Source of the DNA: Cylicocyclus nassatus
Taxonomy: Eukaryota; Nematoda; Chromadorea; Rhabditida; Strongylidae
Assembly (NCBI GenBank): GCA_958299035.1
Contig: CATQJL010000223.1
Location: 9,971,753-10,035,752, forward strand
Length of the DNA stretch: 64,000 nucleotides
Direction: 5' to 3'
Shown piece after piece: positions 23,321-34,366 of this stretch. The notes under the pieces were generated by a model. The model was given only the letters and a program-made list of their open reading frames with translations. It had not been told where the DNA came from and searched no databases. The position numbers were made by a program, and so were the translations under genes. Position 1 is the first letter of the stretch, and each line of letters opens with the position of its first letter.

Positions 23321-23854
23321 AACGGAAGCTTGTTTAGTCGAAGTGGCTTTACTAAATGAGATGTAAACCATACTGAAGGGCATGAAACGCTGTTTCTAAA
23401 CCTGCATTCCTTGTCTGCAGAACATTTATGGACGAGGAGTTACTAGCGTTTTTGGAGCCGAAATTGAATATTCCGCAAATCTTCTTTGTGCTTTTGCAAC
23501 CCTCTAACAAGAATAAGGCTCGCACAAAATTCAAGAACTCCGATTCTTGATGTTAATCCGGTTTCTACATTGTTAGTAAAACTGATTTTTGAATGAAATG
23601 AGTGGGTGAATTGCTTTCCTGGTTCATATAGAGCCAATAAAGTGAAGATAAAATCAACAATGCCTGATTAAATGAAGCAAATGAAGTGCTCAGTAGATGA
23701 AGAGATGAAAATATAATATAATAGTTGAGTCACAGATTAGCAGAATTATGTTTTGGTCGTTACAGGAACCATTTTGGTCAGAAGCTCATCAAAAAAGAGC
23801 TCGTGGGGTCAGAAGTTGTTTATTTTTTTTCTAAACCGTTCTTGAATAGTTTAA
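23321..23854. other. Intergenic with a repeat fragment
   Basis: AGTCGAAGTGGC near 23337 and GAAACGCTG and CTGCAGAACATTTATGG near 23385-23430 recur at 43090-43175 and partly in the arm of the element at 557-1849. No gene is seen. Confidence 0.4.
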
Positions 23855-24185
23855 AGGTACCGTCCACCCAAAATGTCGAATTCAATGTTTTTGTCTCCTT
23901 CAGGCCTTCTGAAAGCCCTGATTCCGAATATAGAGTCGAAAATCCGCGAAACTCCCCAAAAATCCCTGTTTCGAGAACCCTCTGCAACAAGCGCAGGCGA
24001 GATAAAGCATGCAAGTGGGCGGAGCTACCATGGTCGCCCGCCTACTTTGCTACTTCCGGAGCGGATTTCTCGCTCCAGAAGTAGTCTTTTGCGGCGAAGC
24101 TTGGGGGTTTGCCTAGTGGGGGGGGGGGGCTCAGACTAGTATGCCATCATAATCTCGCCAACCTCCACTTTGGGTGGAGGTGCCT
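23855..24185. mobile_element. TTAA-flanked foldback element, copy 2
   Basis: Ends AGGTACCGTCCACCCAAA and TTTGGGTGGAGGTGCCT are inverted, each bordered by TTAA. The arms pair through GAGCGGATTTCTCGCTCC-like inner hairpins, and a G-tract lies near the right end. It belongs to the same group as 13218-13572. No transposase. Confidence 0.82.
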
Positions 24186-25695
24186 TTAATGTCCGTAAAT
24201 TCAACACTTACAGAAATTGAGTGAATTTTGATGCTGCTGGCGTTTTTAAAAAATTCCATACTTCGTCAAAAATTGGAAGAAATGTCCATGAAACAATAAT
24301 TTCCAACAATGGTTGCAAGGTGTCCATAAACTTCGAATTCGTCAGAAACAGAGTGACTATGCTGCTGTGCGTTTTCTTCACAGGGAACGTAAGACTCTGA
24401 ATGTAAGACTCTCTAATAGTTTTACAAAATGAAGAAGGACTGGAGGTGCAAGGATTTTGACAGACATAACAAGATAGATGAAACTTTGACATTTTTCCTG
24501 AAAGAAATCATGGCCAATGGAAGTAAATCAATAATTCTAAAATTAACTCTTACCTCAAGCAGTCCATCAAAACACTAATGGATTCGCTGAAAATAAGAGA
24601 CAAATAAATTTTCGGTTTTCTAGTTCCTTGGCTGCAATCACCTGCAGGTTCGGTCGAGATTGAGCAGTTTTGCGCATTCTTGATTTACAGTGAACAAAAA
24701 TGACGTCGACTTATGTCCCGTAAGTTATCGCTAACAAATTACGAAATTTATGTCTTTCTCCGCCTTTGAACGCTATAATATGTATATCCGCCTCAACTTT
24801 CGGGCAGCACCCTAATCGCAGCCACTGGAACTATCCTCTGACAGTTCAACTTGCCATCTTGAAGCATAGGAAAGTGGGGGATGAGTTGTTTTTTGCTCAG
24901 TTTAGTTTTGATATGTGCCAGTGTAAGAAAAATTATTTTTGCATACAAAAACATCCTATCTCACAACTGACTGCCTGAATTTCGTCTTTTGGCCTTAGTG
25001 ACAAATTATTCTATCCTATCTACCGTAACATGACTTTTTCTCAACATTACCTCCATCTGAATAGAATTCCTCGCTGCACTTTTATAGAGCGTCTACCCTT
25101 TGATCCAACGGGCTTGGCAACCGGAGGGCGACGCTTCGAGGCCTCGAGGCTAGAGAAGGGTCAAAGAGCACGCTCGCAAGAGAGACGCAGCGTCGCGGGT
25201 GCGAGCGGACGCCTTCCAGCCCCAATCCCGTTGAATGAAACAATATGGGTTTCATCCCCACTCATTTTGCTGTACCAGTACACTGAACGAACGGAAACAT
25301 GCAGGTATCATAAAATTCATGTACAACCAAGTATAAGCTGTCATGAGTTCATCATAATGTACAAAAATACTTACTTGATCCTTGCATATCAGGACCAACA
25401 CGTCCTTGCGCCAACCTCTCATAGCTTTCCGGAAGCATGGACAAACAAGAGGAACTTGGTGTGAAGTATCATTCATAGACGATTAGCTCAGAAATTAAAC
25501 GCTTCTTATCGCTTATCATCGCTTCAGGGACTGGCTCGAGTACGATGGTCTAAAGTGCCCGAAACAATACCTTCGCCATTGAAATGACAATATCATAAAC
25601 AATTCTAGCCTGCTCATAACTTTTGCCATTTCCACTATCCTCGCGCTGTGATACAGCTGAATACCAGTCTAAACAAATTACCCTATTTTCAGGTG
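24186..25695. other. No gene recognised
   Basis: The 144-codon frame at 25030-25464 has low-complexity R/E-rich sequence and no family signature, so I do not call it. Confidence 0.3.
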
Positions 25696-25860
25696 AAGCC
25701 GCACCCTTTTCTCTCTAAAGGCGAACACGCCAAAAGACTGACTGTCATCATGGAGCGCGTTAAGTGAGAGCGGTATGCGATAAGGCGACTGCTTCGCGAG
25801 ACATATGCGCGGCGGCACGCCTGGGTCTGCTCGCATTTAAAGCAAAAAAGGGTGCGGCTT
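25696..25860. mobile_element. 165-bp GC-richer palindromic MITE
   Basis: Ends AAGCCGCACCCTTTT and AAAAGGGTGCGGCTT are perfect inverted repeats. Inner CGAACACGCC and GGCACGCC segments partly pair. A degraded relative is at 7205-7370. Confidence 0.75.
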
Positions 25861-25985
25861 ATACACCTAATAGGGTATTGCATTACAAGGAAATCACAGA
25901 ATCAATCAGACGTTGTGATCAAACTTCAAAATACCAATAAAGAAGATTCAAAATGTTAGCCAACTTCTCCTGATGCAGAGACATT

Positions 25986-26470
25986 CAGTGGCGGTCCGAG
26001 GGGTAGGGGGCGGAAGGGGGAGGGGGGGAGGGCGCTCCCTCCGATAATGGCTTGCTTTTTGAAATTTACTTATATGAGTTATAAAAATGTGCAAGTGACT
26101 TGTTCATACTTGTCAATAATCAAAATGATTTCCAAAATGTTTCAAAATTCAAATTATCTTTGTAAGGAAATCTTTTGGGGGCGTAGCTGCCGCCACACCC
26201 CTTTTTTTAATACTTTGAGGTCACGGGCACACAGAAATTTTGCGAAGCATCCCAAAAATTTTTTCGGTAAGCAGACATCAGATCACCTTACATTCATCAT
26301 CGTATGAAAAGAAAGCTTAGAAATTCAAAAAGCTAAGTTCTCAGAAGTTTCCATTGTGGGACAAAACTATCCCTTATGGCTATTAGAATCTCTCAATAGT
26401 TATTATTCGACAGGAGAAGCTCGCATCTGCCACCCCCCCCCCCCCCCCCCCACCTCCCCCGCCCTCTTCG
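25986..26470. repeat. hAT-like end and degraded element with G and C tracts
   Basis: CAGTGGCGGTCCGAGGGG at the left resembles hAT-type ends and matches, in reverse complement, the sequence at 39555-39584. A run of more than 15 C lies at about 26432-26450. No matching right terminus is seen, so the element is probably incomplete. Confidence 0.45.
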
Positions 26471-26890
26471 CAAAAAACCTAGCCGATTTATAACAATCTA
26501 GATTGTTATGAAAATTTACCTCATGTGAAACCATGATTCTAAACTAACTCAATATTTATGGGAACTTTATCAAAAGCAGTATTAGAATCCTGAGCGATCC
26601 GTCAGGATCCAAATTATTGTTGCCTGTAGGCCCTATTAAAAACACTAAATGTGATCTTTGCATCTCCTCCTGACATGTACCGAAAGTGTAGTCGTTATTA
26701 AGAAGCAAAAGCAAGCAAGCAAATTCAGAAGATGTGATGTAGTTTCCAACACAAAATCGATACTACATATTTATTATACACAATACGTTACAGTACATAT
26801 ATATACATGCATAATTCACAGTAAGCGTATCTGTTCATGAAAATATTGACAAAAATATCAACAGTTGGTGTATGTACACATTGACAGAGA
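26471..26890. other. Region downstream of sHSP gene B
   Basis: On the minus strand AATAAA (TTTATT at about 26769-26774) is a suitable polyadenylation signal about 120 bp beyond the stop codon of gene B. Nothing else is recognised. Confidence 0.4.
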
Positions 26891-28484
26891 TCACTGTTTC
26901 TTCTCCTGCTCATGGTGTCCTTGCTCACTCTGTTTCGCTGATTCATTCTGTACTGCTGACTGATTTTCTTTTCCAGCAGCTGAAGCCTTTCCAATTTCAA
27001 TGCTTCTCGTCGAGGGCTTGGTGATTTTGGGGGCCTCGATGGTTAGGCGTCCATCTTCAGTGATGTTGGACTTGATCTGGTCCATGTCTACGTTGTTCGG
27101 AAGTTTCCACTGTCGGACGAAGGTTCTGAAAAAGAAAATGGCTTAAGAGAAAATCTAATGGAAAAATTTGAGGTGACCCTTAGAATTCAAAAAAAAAATC
27201 AAAATTTTTGACATGTGAATCACAAATATCAAGCTGAATTCGCAGAATGAGATCAATTTGTAGGGATACGGTAGGTATACGATAATTCGTTGCAATTTCA
27301 AAATCGGTTAAAACCAAAGAAAATCGACTAAGATTGGTCACTAGCTACAAAAATGATAACCCGGTAATTTTTTTAACGATGAAGGTCAAAAAAAGTACCC
27401 TCCTCGTTATTTTTTTAACAGTGAATTTACGGTAAGCCTCAACTAATCTAAGTTTATAGAAAGCTAAAACAGTCACGATATGATGTCATATTCACCTTTT
27501 ATAGAGAATTCCTTCCTCCCCCCTCCCCATACCCCGCATACAGAAAAATTTGATTAGAATCCATTTCTCATACCGTAGACCTACAGTAACCCCTGAAAAA
27601 CCATATCATGCTGAAAAATATACTTTTGTGCCCAGCATGTACACTATAAGGGGCCCATCATACTCCGCCGAAAAAGCCCAAAAACGCCAGAAAAAGCCCA
27701 AAAGTGCCAGAAAGAACCGGAACATTCTTGGAGCTTTTGGTAGAATTCTGACAGAAAATGCAGCGAAATGATTCGGTTGCGAAATCAACACATACGCCTT
27801 AGCGCCAAAACTTGCGCGCAAAAAGGGGGCGTTCCGGCCTTTTCTGGCGCTTTTAGGCTTTTTCTGGCTATTTTGGGCTTTTGAAGCGCTTTTAGGCTTT
27901 TTTTCGGCGAAGTATGACGGGTCGCTAAGACACGTTTGAGAGGTATTTGAGATTTCGAGATTTTTCGAGATTTCGAGATTTTTGGACCCAGACAGAGAAC
28001 TGAGCCAAAATATTTACCTCAGCGAGTAGCCATTGTCATCCTTGACTTCCTGCTTGCCTTGCACTTTCAAAACTCTTCCATCCAGATCGACTTTCAACTC
28101 TTCGGGCTTGAATTTTCCAACATTGAGGGAAATTGCTAGTTTGTTATTGTCATCTTCCACCTGGGAAACAAAATTATAGTAACACGTGAAAAAGGAGAAA
28201 TTCGCAGATCCTACCTTGCTCATTCTTCCACCCGCTTGTTTCTGAACTTGATTATGCTGTCCTCCATGTCCAGCATCTTTCTGCTGTCCTCCTTGTCCAG
28301 CAGATTCTTGCTTCTTTTCATCTTTCCGCTGGTGTTCTTCTTCCATCATAGCAGCCTCTAGTGGAATCAGCGCCAATTCGACTTGATCCAAATCGTTCAA
28401 GAACGTATCGAGAAAATCGGGTTCGCGATAATGATGATTGCAGCATCGATGGGGACGATGATGTGGTACGAAATACATAGACAT
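26891..28484 (-). CDS. Small heat-shock protein gene B, with low-complexity tails
   Basis: Model complement(join(26891..27125, 28018..28160, 28215..28484)), 648 nt, 215 residues. Residues 1-90 are an unusual N-terminus: His-rich at the start (VPHHRPHRCCNHHYREP), then acidic, then Q/G/H-rich. Exon 2 and early exon 3 encode the alpha-crystallin domain (about 91-180): NKLAISLNVGKFKPEELKVD, DGRVLKVQGKQEV, then RQWKLP and GRLTIEAPK. SIEI is the I-x-I motif. The C-terminal tail is again E/Q/K/S-rich. Introns are 54 and 892 bp; the second contains a foldback MITE (27652-27923). The head-to-head partner is gene C. Its promoter has a TATA box about 60 bp upstream of the ATG and a perfect heat-shock element just beyond it, so stress induction is expected. 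Gene D is its closest paralogue. Confidence 0.9.
27652..27923. mobile_element. Foldback MITE in intron 2 of gene B
   Basis: GGCCCATCATACTCCGCCGA on the left pairs with TCGGCGAAGTATGACGGGTC on the right. AAAAAGCCCAAAA and TTTTAGGCTTTTT segments make up the arms. It lies wholly inside the 892-bp intron. Confidence 0.75.
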
Positions 28485-28543
28485 TCTGTTCGGGAGTTAC
28501 AGACCTAGAAGACTGCGTGTGTCGCTTTAGCTCCGGGTGGCCT

Positions 28544-28551
28544 TTATATAA
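28544..28551 (-). promoter_or_regulatory. TATA box of gene B
   Basis: Minus-strand TATATAAAGG lies about 60 bp upstream of the ATG of gene B and 16 bp from a perfect heat-shock element. Confidence 0.75.
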
Positions 28552-28566
28552 GGGGGCGGCCGTCGC

Positions 28567-28586
28567 CTTCGCGAACGTTCCCGAAT
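28567..28586. promoter_or_regulatory. Heat-shock element, four perfect alternating units
   Basis: TTCGCGAACGTTCCCGAA has TTC, GAA, TTC and GAA at exact 5-bp spacing, the binding site of an HSF-1 trimer. It lies between the two divergent TATA boxes, nearer gene B. Confidence 0.9.
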
Positions 28587-28646
28587 GATCGCAGACAGTC
28601 GCGACGCGACGTAAATGTGGAGTAAACAACGCGTGTGCTCCGCCCA

Positions 28647-28664
28647 GTCTGGAACGTTCTTCTG
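28647..28664. promoter_or_regulatory. Second heat-shock element
   Basis: GTCTGGAACGTTCTTC contains GAA and TTC at correct spacing with partial flanking units. It lies 7 bp upstream of the plus-strand TATA box. Confidence 0.8.
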
Positions 28665-28670
28665 ATGCCG

Positions 28671-28677
28671 TATATAA
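28671..28677 (+). promoter_or_regulatory. TATA box of gene C
   Basis: TATATAA in plus orientation, 119 bp from the opposing TATA. A possible 5' leader exon ends at TTAAG|GTACTT (donor at 28710), and the acceptor TTTTCAG at 29948-29954 precedes the ATG of gene C. This implies a 1245-bp 5'-UTR intron, or alternatively spliced-leader addition at that acceptor. Confidence 0.7.
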
Positions 28678-28709
28678 GGCTGAGCAGTTCGGCTTGCTGT
28701 TTCGTTAAG

Positions 28710-29954
28710 GTACTTGCGAAATTGTTTATACACTTTCGAAAGTTCAATGGTATCTTTACGTCATGGTTTTCCCTTTTTCACTCTCTTTCTCCTTACTTTT
28801 CTCTCTATTTGTGTGCTGAATACTGAATAGAAGCTCGTAGGGTTAGCATGAAGTATTGATATATAGGAATATAGTTGTAGATCAAAACATGAGGTTACTT
28901 TTCTGAACGCTTTGTTTAGCATTTTTCGTCTGATTTGTATGTAATTATTGCCAACATCGCAATAGTGTGGAACATTTTTTTTTAAATATCCATTTTTTTG
29001 CTAGAGAAAAGGAGATGATAGTCCATGAAATCTCACTTTGTCATATTTTCGAAAGTTCTAGACGAAATTACCATCACTGTTTCACAACAAAACTTTTTTT
29101 TCCGAAATAGTTGCTCCCTTTTTTCGAAATTCACAGAAGGCACCTCGTGCACTTTCGGTCAGCAATTCGAAAAAACACTTTCTTGAGTGAGAAATTTGTT
29201 TTTAGTTCATCGGTACAGTCTGTGAACCACAGTGTAGATCACAAGTTGAAAATTCATTAAAGTAACATGTCCTTATTGACAGAAATTGGGTAGGTTTTAT
29301 GTGACTGGTAATTTTAGGTTCAATGATAAAGTATTCTTTGATGTGAAAAGCTTTCTCATTTTTATTCCATGATATTTATGTGCCCCCAGAGAATCTGGAT
29401 TTTACTTGGTTCCCTATGAAATACTCTATTTGCTGCGACATATTTTTCACATTATATGGCAGCTGAAATGTTCCAGCAATTTATTCGGAAAATTCTCATG
29501 AATACCAGATTTAGAAAATAAATCGCCTAGGCATTTTCGTTCGCCTAGGCATTTTCGTGCTCCTTACAACCTTATTTCGTAGCGGCCAACATTTCTTTCT
29601 GTTCTGTTCTCTAAAGCCTTTTGCTCGCCGAATAGTTTAAAGAGATATTCAGTTTTTAGATATTTTTTGATCAACAATAAATTTGTACCTTCACTTGACG
29701 CCAATGTTTATCTGACACGTGGCAGCTGTAATGAAAAAATCGACAATAATATGTTTTGAAAGAGTTTGGACTGAAGTAGCCCTTTTCTCACAGCATTTTA
29801 TTTTCAGTTCAGATTAGTGCATGATCTTTGACATCTGTAATTTTTGGTATGTCATCTCCTTTCTGTAAAATTTATATCACAAATTCCCTTCTGTGCTATA
29901 TCTCCCCGTTTTTTGAAAAATGTTGATTCCGATACAAAATATTTGGATTTTCAG
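28710..29954 (+). other. Probable 5'-UTR intron or outron of gene C
   Basis: No gene is seen. It contains a tandem duplication of CGCCTAGGCATTTTCGT at about 29526-29560. The short frames here (such as one at 28747 with a hydrophobic start) are not supported. Confidence 0.45.
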
Positions 29955-29977
29955 CAACTTCCAAGCACTCACTCACC

Positions 29978-30528
29978 ATGGAAATCTGGCAAGTACCCCG
30001 TATTATGAATAGTCTTATGAACGAATATGTTCGTGACATGGATCGAAGCATATCCCCTTATTGGAGAGATGCTGATCACTCTGTTCTCCATGTTGCCAAT
30101 GATGCTAAGGAGGTCAGTCAGCTGTGCCCATACCGTAACCTTCTGCCCATACCGTACACTTTTTCAGATAGTCGATGATGACAAAAAATTCGCTGTTGCG
30201 TTGGATGTCTCGCAGTTCCGTCCCGAAGAGCTGAATGTACATTTGGATGGTAGGGAGCTGACCGTTGAAGGAAAACAAGAGCATAAGGGTGACAATAGCT
30301 TCATCCACAGGTAAGGAAAATTTACTTCATGCGGAATTACTAAAATATTTCTATAATTGCAGATCTTTTGTTCGCAAGTGGACTCTTCCCGAAAATGTTG
30401 ACTTGGAATCAGTTCATACCCAACTGAGCGACAAAGGCCATCTTTGTGTCGAGGCACCGAAGCAAAACGCTGAAAAACCCAACAGAAGAAACATTCCGAT
30501 TATGGCGGCTCCATCGTCGAAGAAGTAA
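29978..30528 (+). CDS. Small heat-shock protein gene C (sip-1/hsp-16-like)
   Basis: Model join(29978..30112, 30168..30310, 30363..30528), 444 nt, 147 residues. The N-terminus (1-45) starts MEIWQVPRIMNSLMNEYVRD and includes SPYWRDADHSVLHVAN. The alpha-crystallin domain (about 46-130) begins VDDDKKFAVALDVSQFRPEE and includes DGRELTVEGKQEHKG, RKWTLPENV and GHLCVEAPK. NIPI near the end is the I-x-I motif. Introns are 55 and 52 bp with good consensus sites. AATAAA at about 30680 is a likely polyadenylation signal. The start is the first ATG after the TTTTCAG acceptor. It is divergent from gene B with shared heat-shock elements and is nearly identical in layout to gene E. Expected role: cytosolic holdase chaperone. 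Confidence 0.93.
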
Positions 30529-32845
30529 AGAAAATGCGTGCCAGAGATGACCTAAGATCTTCAGTGCATGTAAATACTATAAAAATCGTCCTGTATTCAA
30601 GTGTTACATTGTATCCAGTGTGCATCGTGATTATTAAGTAACTGTTAAATCGAATTGTGCTTATTTGTAAATTGTGGCTAATAAATATGTAGCTTACCAA
30701 CACACTCTTGCTATATTTACCAGAACTTGGCAATTCGTCAGAAGTCTTCAGATTCAGCACTAGTAAAATGCACATGCATAGTGTGTATAACTGAAGTGGA
30801 ATGATAGAATGTCCCATCTTCTGTGCATTCAAAATGTCCTTACATTGAGTTATGAACATTTGGAATATTGCCAAATCATTGTCGCGACTGAAATTGCGCG
30901 AACAATGCCCGGTCAATAACAAATTTTTCAAAAATCCATAGTAGGCTATGCTCATTTGCGTAGCCACATTCCACTTGCACGATCACTTAGGGGGAAATGA
31001 GCGGTCGGTCAGCGTTTCGTCCTTGAGATACAAGGCTACGGTAGCTTTGAAGTTACCATGTTGAACTGTAGCTGTTAGGCTTTTTCACCATCCATTGCAA
31101 AGGGGTTACCAATTGTAAACCGGTGACTCGCGTACAGAACAAAAGTCACAATGGCGCTCAACTCAAACATCGACAACGGAAAAGCATAAAAAACAAGACA
31201 AATTTTTTGATAACGTCTGTCCCTCTGCTCTAGCTTTCTCTACCGATGATAGTTTCTATCTGCACCATTGCAGTTATCATTTATTGTTGAAGCTGAAATT
31301 CAGGTGAGATAAACCGATTTCCTTCTCTGCGAACGCTATGCAAACTAGAACTCTAAATGGTGCAAAAGTCATGCGCGTTTCTCCAGCCCTTCTTTCAATA
31401 CAACTTCTACCCATCAAACTTTTTTCTTTAAATAAAACTTAGCATACTATCAAGAAGCTCACATCATGCTCTATCCATTGGTGTTTGAAATCAGCTTCTA
31501 GCCTCATTCGTTAAAAATTTAAAAAGCTTTGAACAACCGCAGTCTAAACCAGAATTTCATTATCTTTACTTTTCTGGCCCGAATTCAAGCGCGAATGAAT
31601 GCATTCTTTTGGAAGTTCAACTACCATATGTGGTAGAAATCTTCTACATTATGCACGTTTTACTATTTTCTTAGAAATTACCTAAACTGAGATTTTGGCG
31701 CCTCAACATGGGTAGTCATTTTGGTCACTCTGAGGCCCATAAATTTCCTTTAAAGAAAGCTTTAGCCACAGCTTTGCTCATTTCTGTAAGCATGAGGGTG
31801 TCTCTTGTTGACAGTTTTTTCAAAAATATTCAGTTGTTCAGCACGCAAAAAATCGAAAGAACTCCATAATTTAGGAAATTGGGGCCTGTGGAAATATGTT
31901 GAGAAAGTGACAATCTTAGATTTTTATTTTTTCTTCTTGCTGATCTTCTTTCAAATCCTCTTTCTATTGTCGTTTGTACCATTGGCTTGAGGCTTCAAGA
32001 TAGACCCCTTGCCATTTATACTAACAAATTTTGAATGGAGTTATGATCAGTCAAATACGAGGTTTCAGGAAAAAAAAACATGTTTGCCTACCAATTCATA
32101 ATTTTCTGCGAGTTTGAAATACGAATATAGATGGACGTGCGCTGTATTGCGAAAGGTTTGCTGCTTCTCATAGTCTTTATAGCATTAGATATATAATTTT
32201 TTTAGAGCGTTATAGCACGTCCAAGTGAGAACTCGCAAAACGAGCATTACTTCTGCACCAACCTAATTTGAAGTCTCGGCTGACTACAATGATAGAAGAA
32301 AGAACAATTTCAGGATGGATGGAAAGAGCACATCGGATCAGCCACGTTGATGATTGCAGCTATTCAGGATTCTGAAGAAAAAATGCACCCTAGACTTGTA
32401 GCATAATTATTATCACGTTGAAGCTAAATGGACTTCTGTATTTGAATACCCAAAATAACGCGGACAATGTACTTGCTATAAACAACCCAGTTTTAGTTAT
32501 TTTTCCTCATTTTCAGCTCACATACGTATTTTCCATTCTTGGGTACTACTGAACTAGCAAATTTTGCGGTCAGTGTGCTTTTAGATGGGTTCTGTTGCTC
32601 GAATACTTTTTGTTTTTCCCTCTCCCGAGTATCGATGTGCTTTGGATGATAGCTATTGCCCTGACACGTGTGTGAATATGCATCAATATAGTGACGCATG
32701 TTTTCATGCTGGATGTTATTTTCACAGTTGGACACATGTTTTGCTCTTCTATGTGTGAAAACAAGATCTGGGCGGAGCTAAATGCATCGACTCCCTCACA
32801 GAAAAAATCATTGTGGATAAGGCAAAAACTTTCTACGAAATATTA
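30529..32845. other. Intergenic, with a repeat shared with 35285-35400
   Basis: After the 3' UTR of gene C, 30733-30915 contains AATTCGTCAGAAGTCTTCAG and ACACACTATGCATGTGCA-type segments. These recur in inverse orientation at 35290-35395, which also shares TTGCGCGAACAATGCCC-like sequence. The rest shows no gene. Confidence 0.4.
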
Positions 32846-33480
32846 TCGGTGCAAAAGTTTTGTCGGTTTTTGAAATGATCCTCAAATCCAATGTAGTGAC
32901 GGTAAACAAACACTTCAAGTTGTATTAGATACAAAATTTCTTCCTCTTTCCAGCTGCTATATTTCCAGTGTGATTTATTAAAAGAATGTTGAGACAATTG
33001 CTGGAAATTACAACCCTTCGTTTTCACCATGTCCTACTTTCGCTAATTTTCAAAATTTTTATATGAAACTTTTGTTGGAGCTTCAAAATTTCGCAGATAG
33101 GGCAGACCTTTGCCAACTAAAGCAATTTCTTGCAGCTCTTGGCTTGTACTTCAGAGTTCTTATGATATGTATTATTTAAAGTGAACAAATATTATATCCC
33201 GCCTAGTCTGCTAACACAAAATGGCATGCAGTTCAGGTACCATTCGATGCATCTTTTCCTCTTCCCAACAGTTGTCTTTTCCTGGTGAGACCTGCGATAT
33301 TGATACCGATAAACCTTACGTCTCAAAATCTTTAAATTTTGATGCGAAAATCGCTCATTTACTTTGTAAGGTCAGCAGTAGTCATAAGCGAGTTTTGAAA
33401 CCTATCGGATACGCTTGAGATGTTTGTTTATCTTAACTGCGGGATTTGCGGTCCAAAAAATTACAGAACTTTTGCACCGA
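32846..33480. mobile_element. 635-bp foldback with CGGTGCAAAAGTT ends
   Basis: TCGGTGCAAAAGTTTTGT at the left is inverted at the right (ACAGAACTTTTGCACCGA). The arms continue through TAAACAAACA and TCAAG segments. The flanking bases do not match, so the target duplication has been lost. Confidence 0.7.
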
Positions 33481-34366
33481 CTTAATATTATGCGATATAA
33501 TTCAACATGAAATGTAATTCTTTAGTCTTACATTGTAGTCAATATTATAACTGATCAAACCTTTCGAAATGCTAAAAAAAAGGATAGTGATATCTCAACG
33601 CCAGAGTTAATATTGGCACAGATAGCTCTCTCCAATTTTCTCAATTACCAACCTCCATTTCAGCTAGGAATGCTTTTGAATCTCGGAACTGCAGCAGAAT
33701 CGTAGACAAAATCCTTCATTAAGAAAGGACTATTCAAGCGGACCTATTTGATCTTTCAAAATCTGTACTCGAATATAAAGTTGTCGAGAGATTCTCGATA
33801 TCAAGGATCATGTTCCAGTTCCACAAACACGTGCTCGAAACGGCTCATGAGATAGTTCTTTCTTATTCCAAGAAAAAAGAAACAGCTTTTGAACCACTGT
33901 GAATGTAAAAAGTTGTCAAAAACAGTATGAAATACGACAACAAAAAAACAAGACAATTTAAATACAGGATTTATTCAGAATTAACAATGTAACACACAGG
34001 ATTTATTTTTTGTTGATTTGAAAAAATCGAGCATGTGATTATTAATCGTTATTTCAAAAATAGAAAGACGGTTTAGAGTTACAAATGATAGAAACGCAGA
34101 GCATGGTTCACGGTCAACATTCACAGAATGAAATGTTGGTGCCAGAAGGGTTCCTTTTGGGAAATAAACTTGGCGTTTTTGTAGATAGATTGCTATCTGC
34201 AGCTGGGCCCCAAATATGATGTACTCTAATCTAGACTAAATGAAAGAAGGTAGATGGACAGTGGAGAGGTGAACGTACATACATAAAAGTGCAGTCTAGA
34301 GATCACACAGAGTGACGGAATGGTTCTGCGCCCAAAAACAACTGACGCAGGACTGTTGACAGCACT
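33481..34366. other. Region downstream of sHSP gene D
   Basis: Two minus-strand AATAAA signals (TTTATT at about 33969 and 34001) fit a 3' UTR for gene D of about 370-400 bp. No other gene is seen. Confidence 0.4.

Noticed and set aside
25030..25464. 144-codon frame
   Set aside because: Low-complexity R/E-rich start and no recognisable family. It is not supported by splice signals.
26425..26455. Long C tract as an assembly artefact or quadruplex gene regulator
   Set aside because: Several similar G/C tracts occur within repeats of this window. The sequence alone gives no evidence of function.
28635..28826. Small secreted protein downstream of the plus-strand TATA box
   Set aside because: The frame starts upstream of the TATA box. 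The shorter ATG at 28747 lies beyond a good donor site, so a 5'-UTR intron of gene C explains the layout better.
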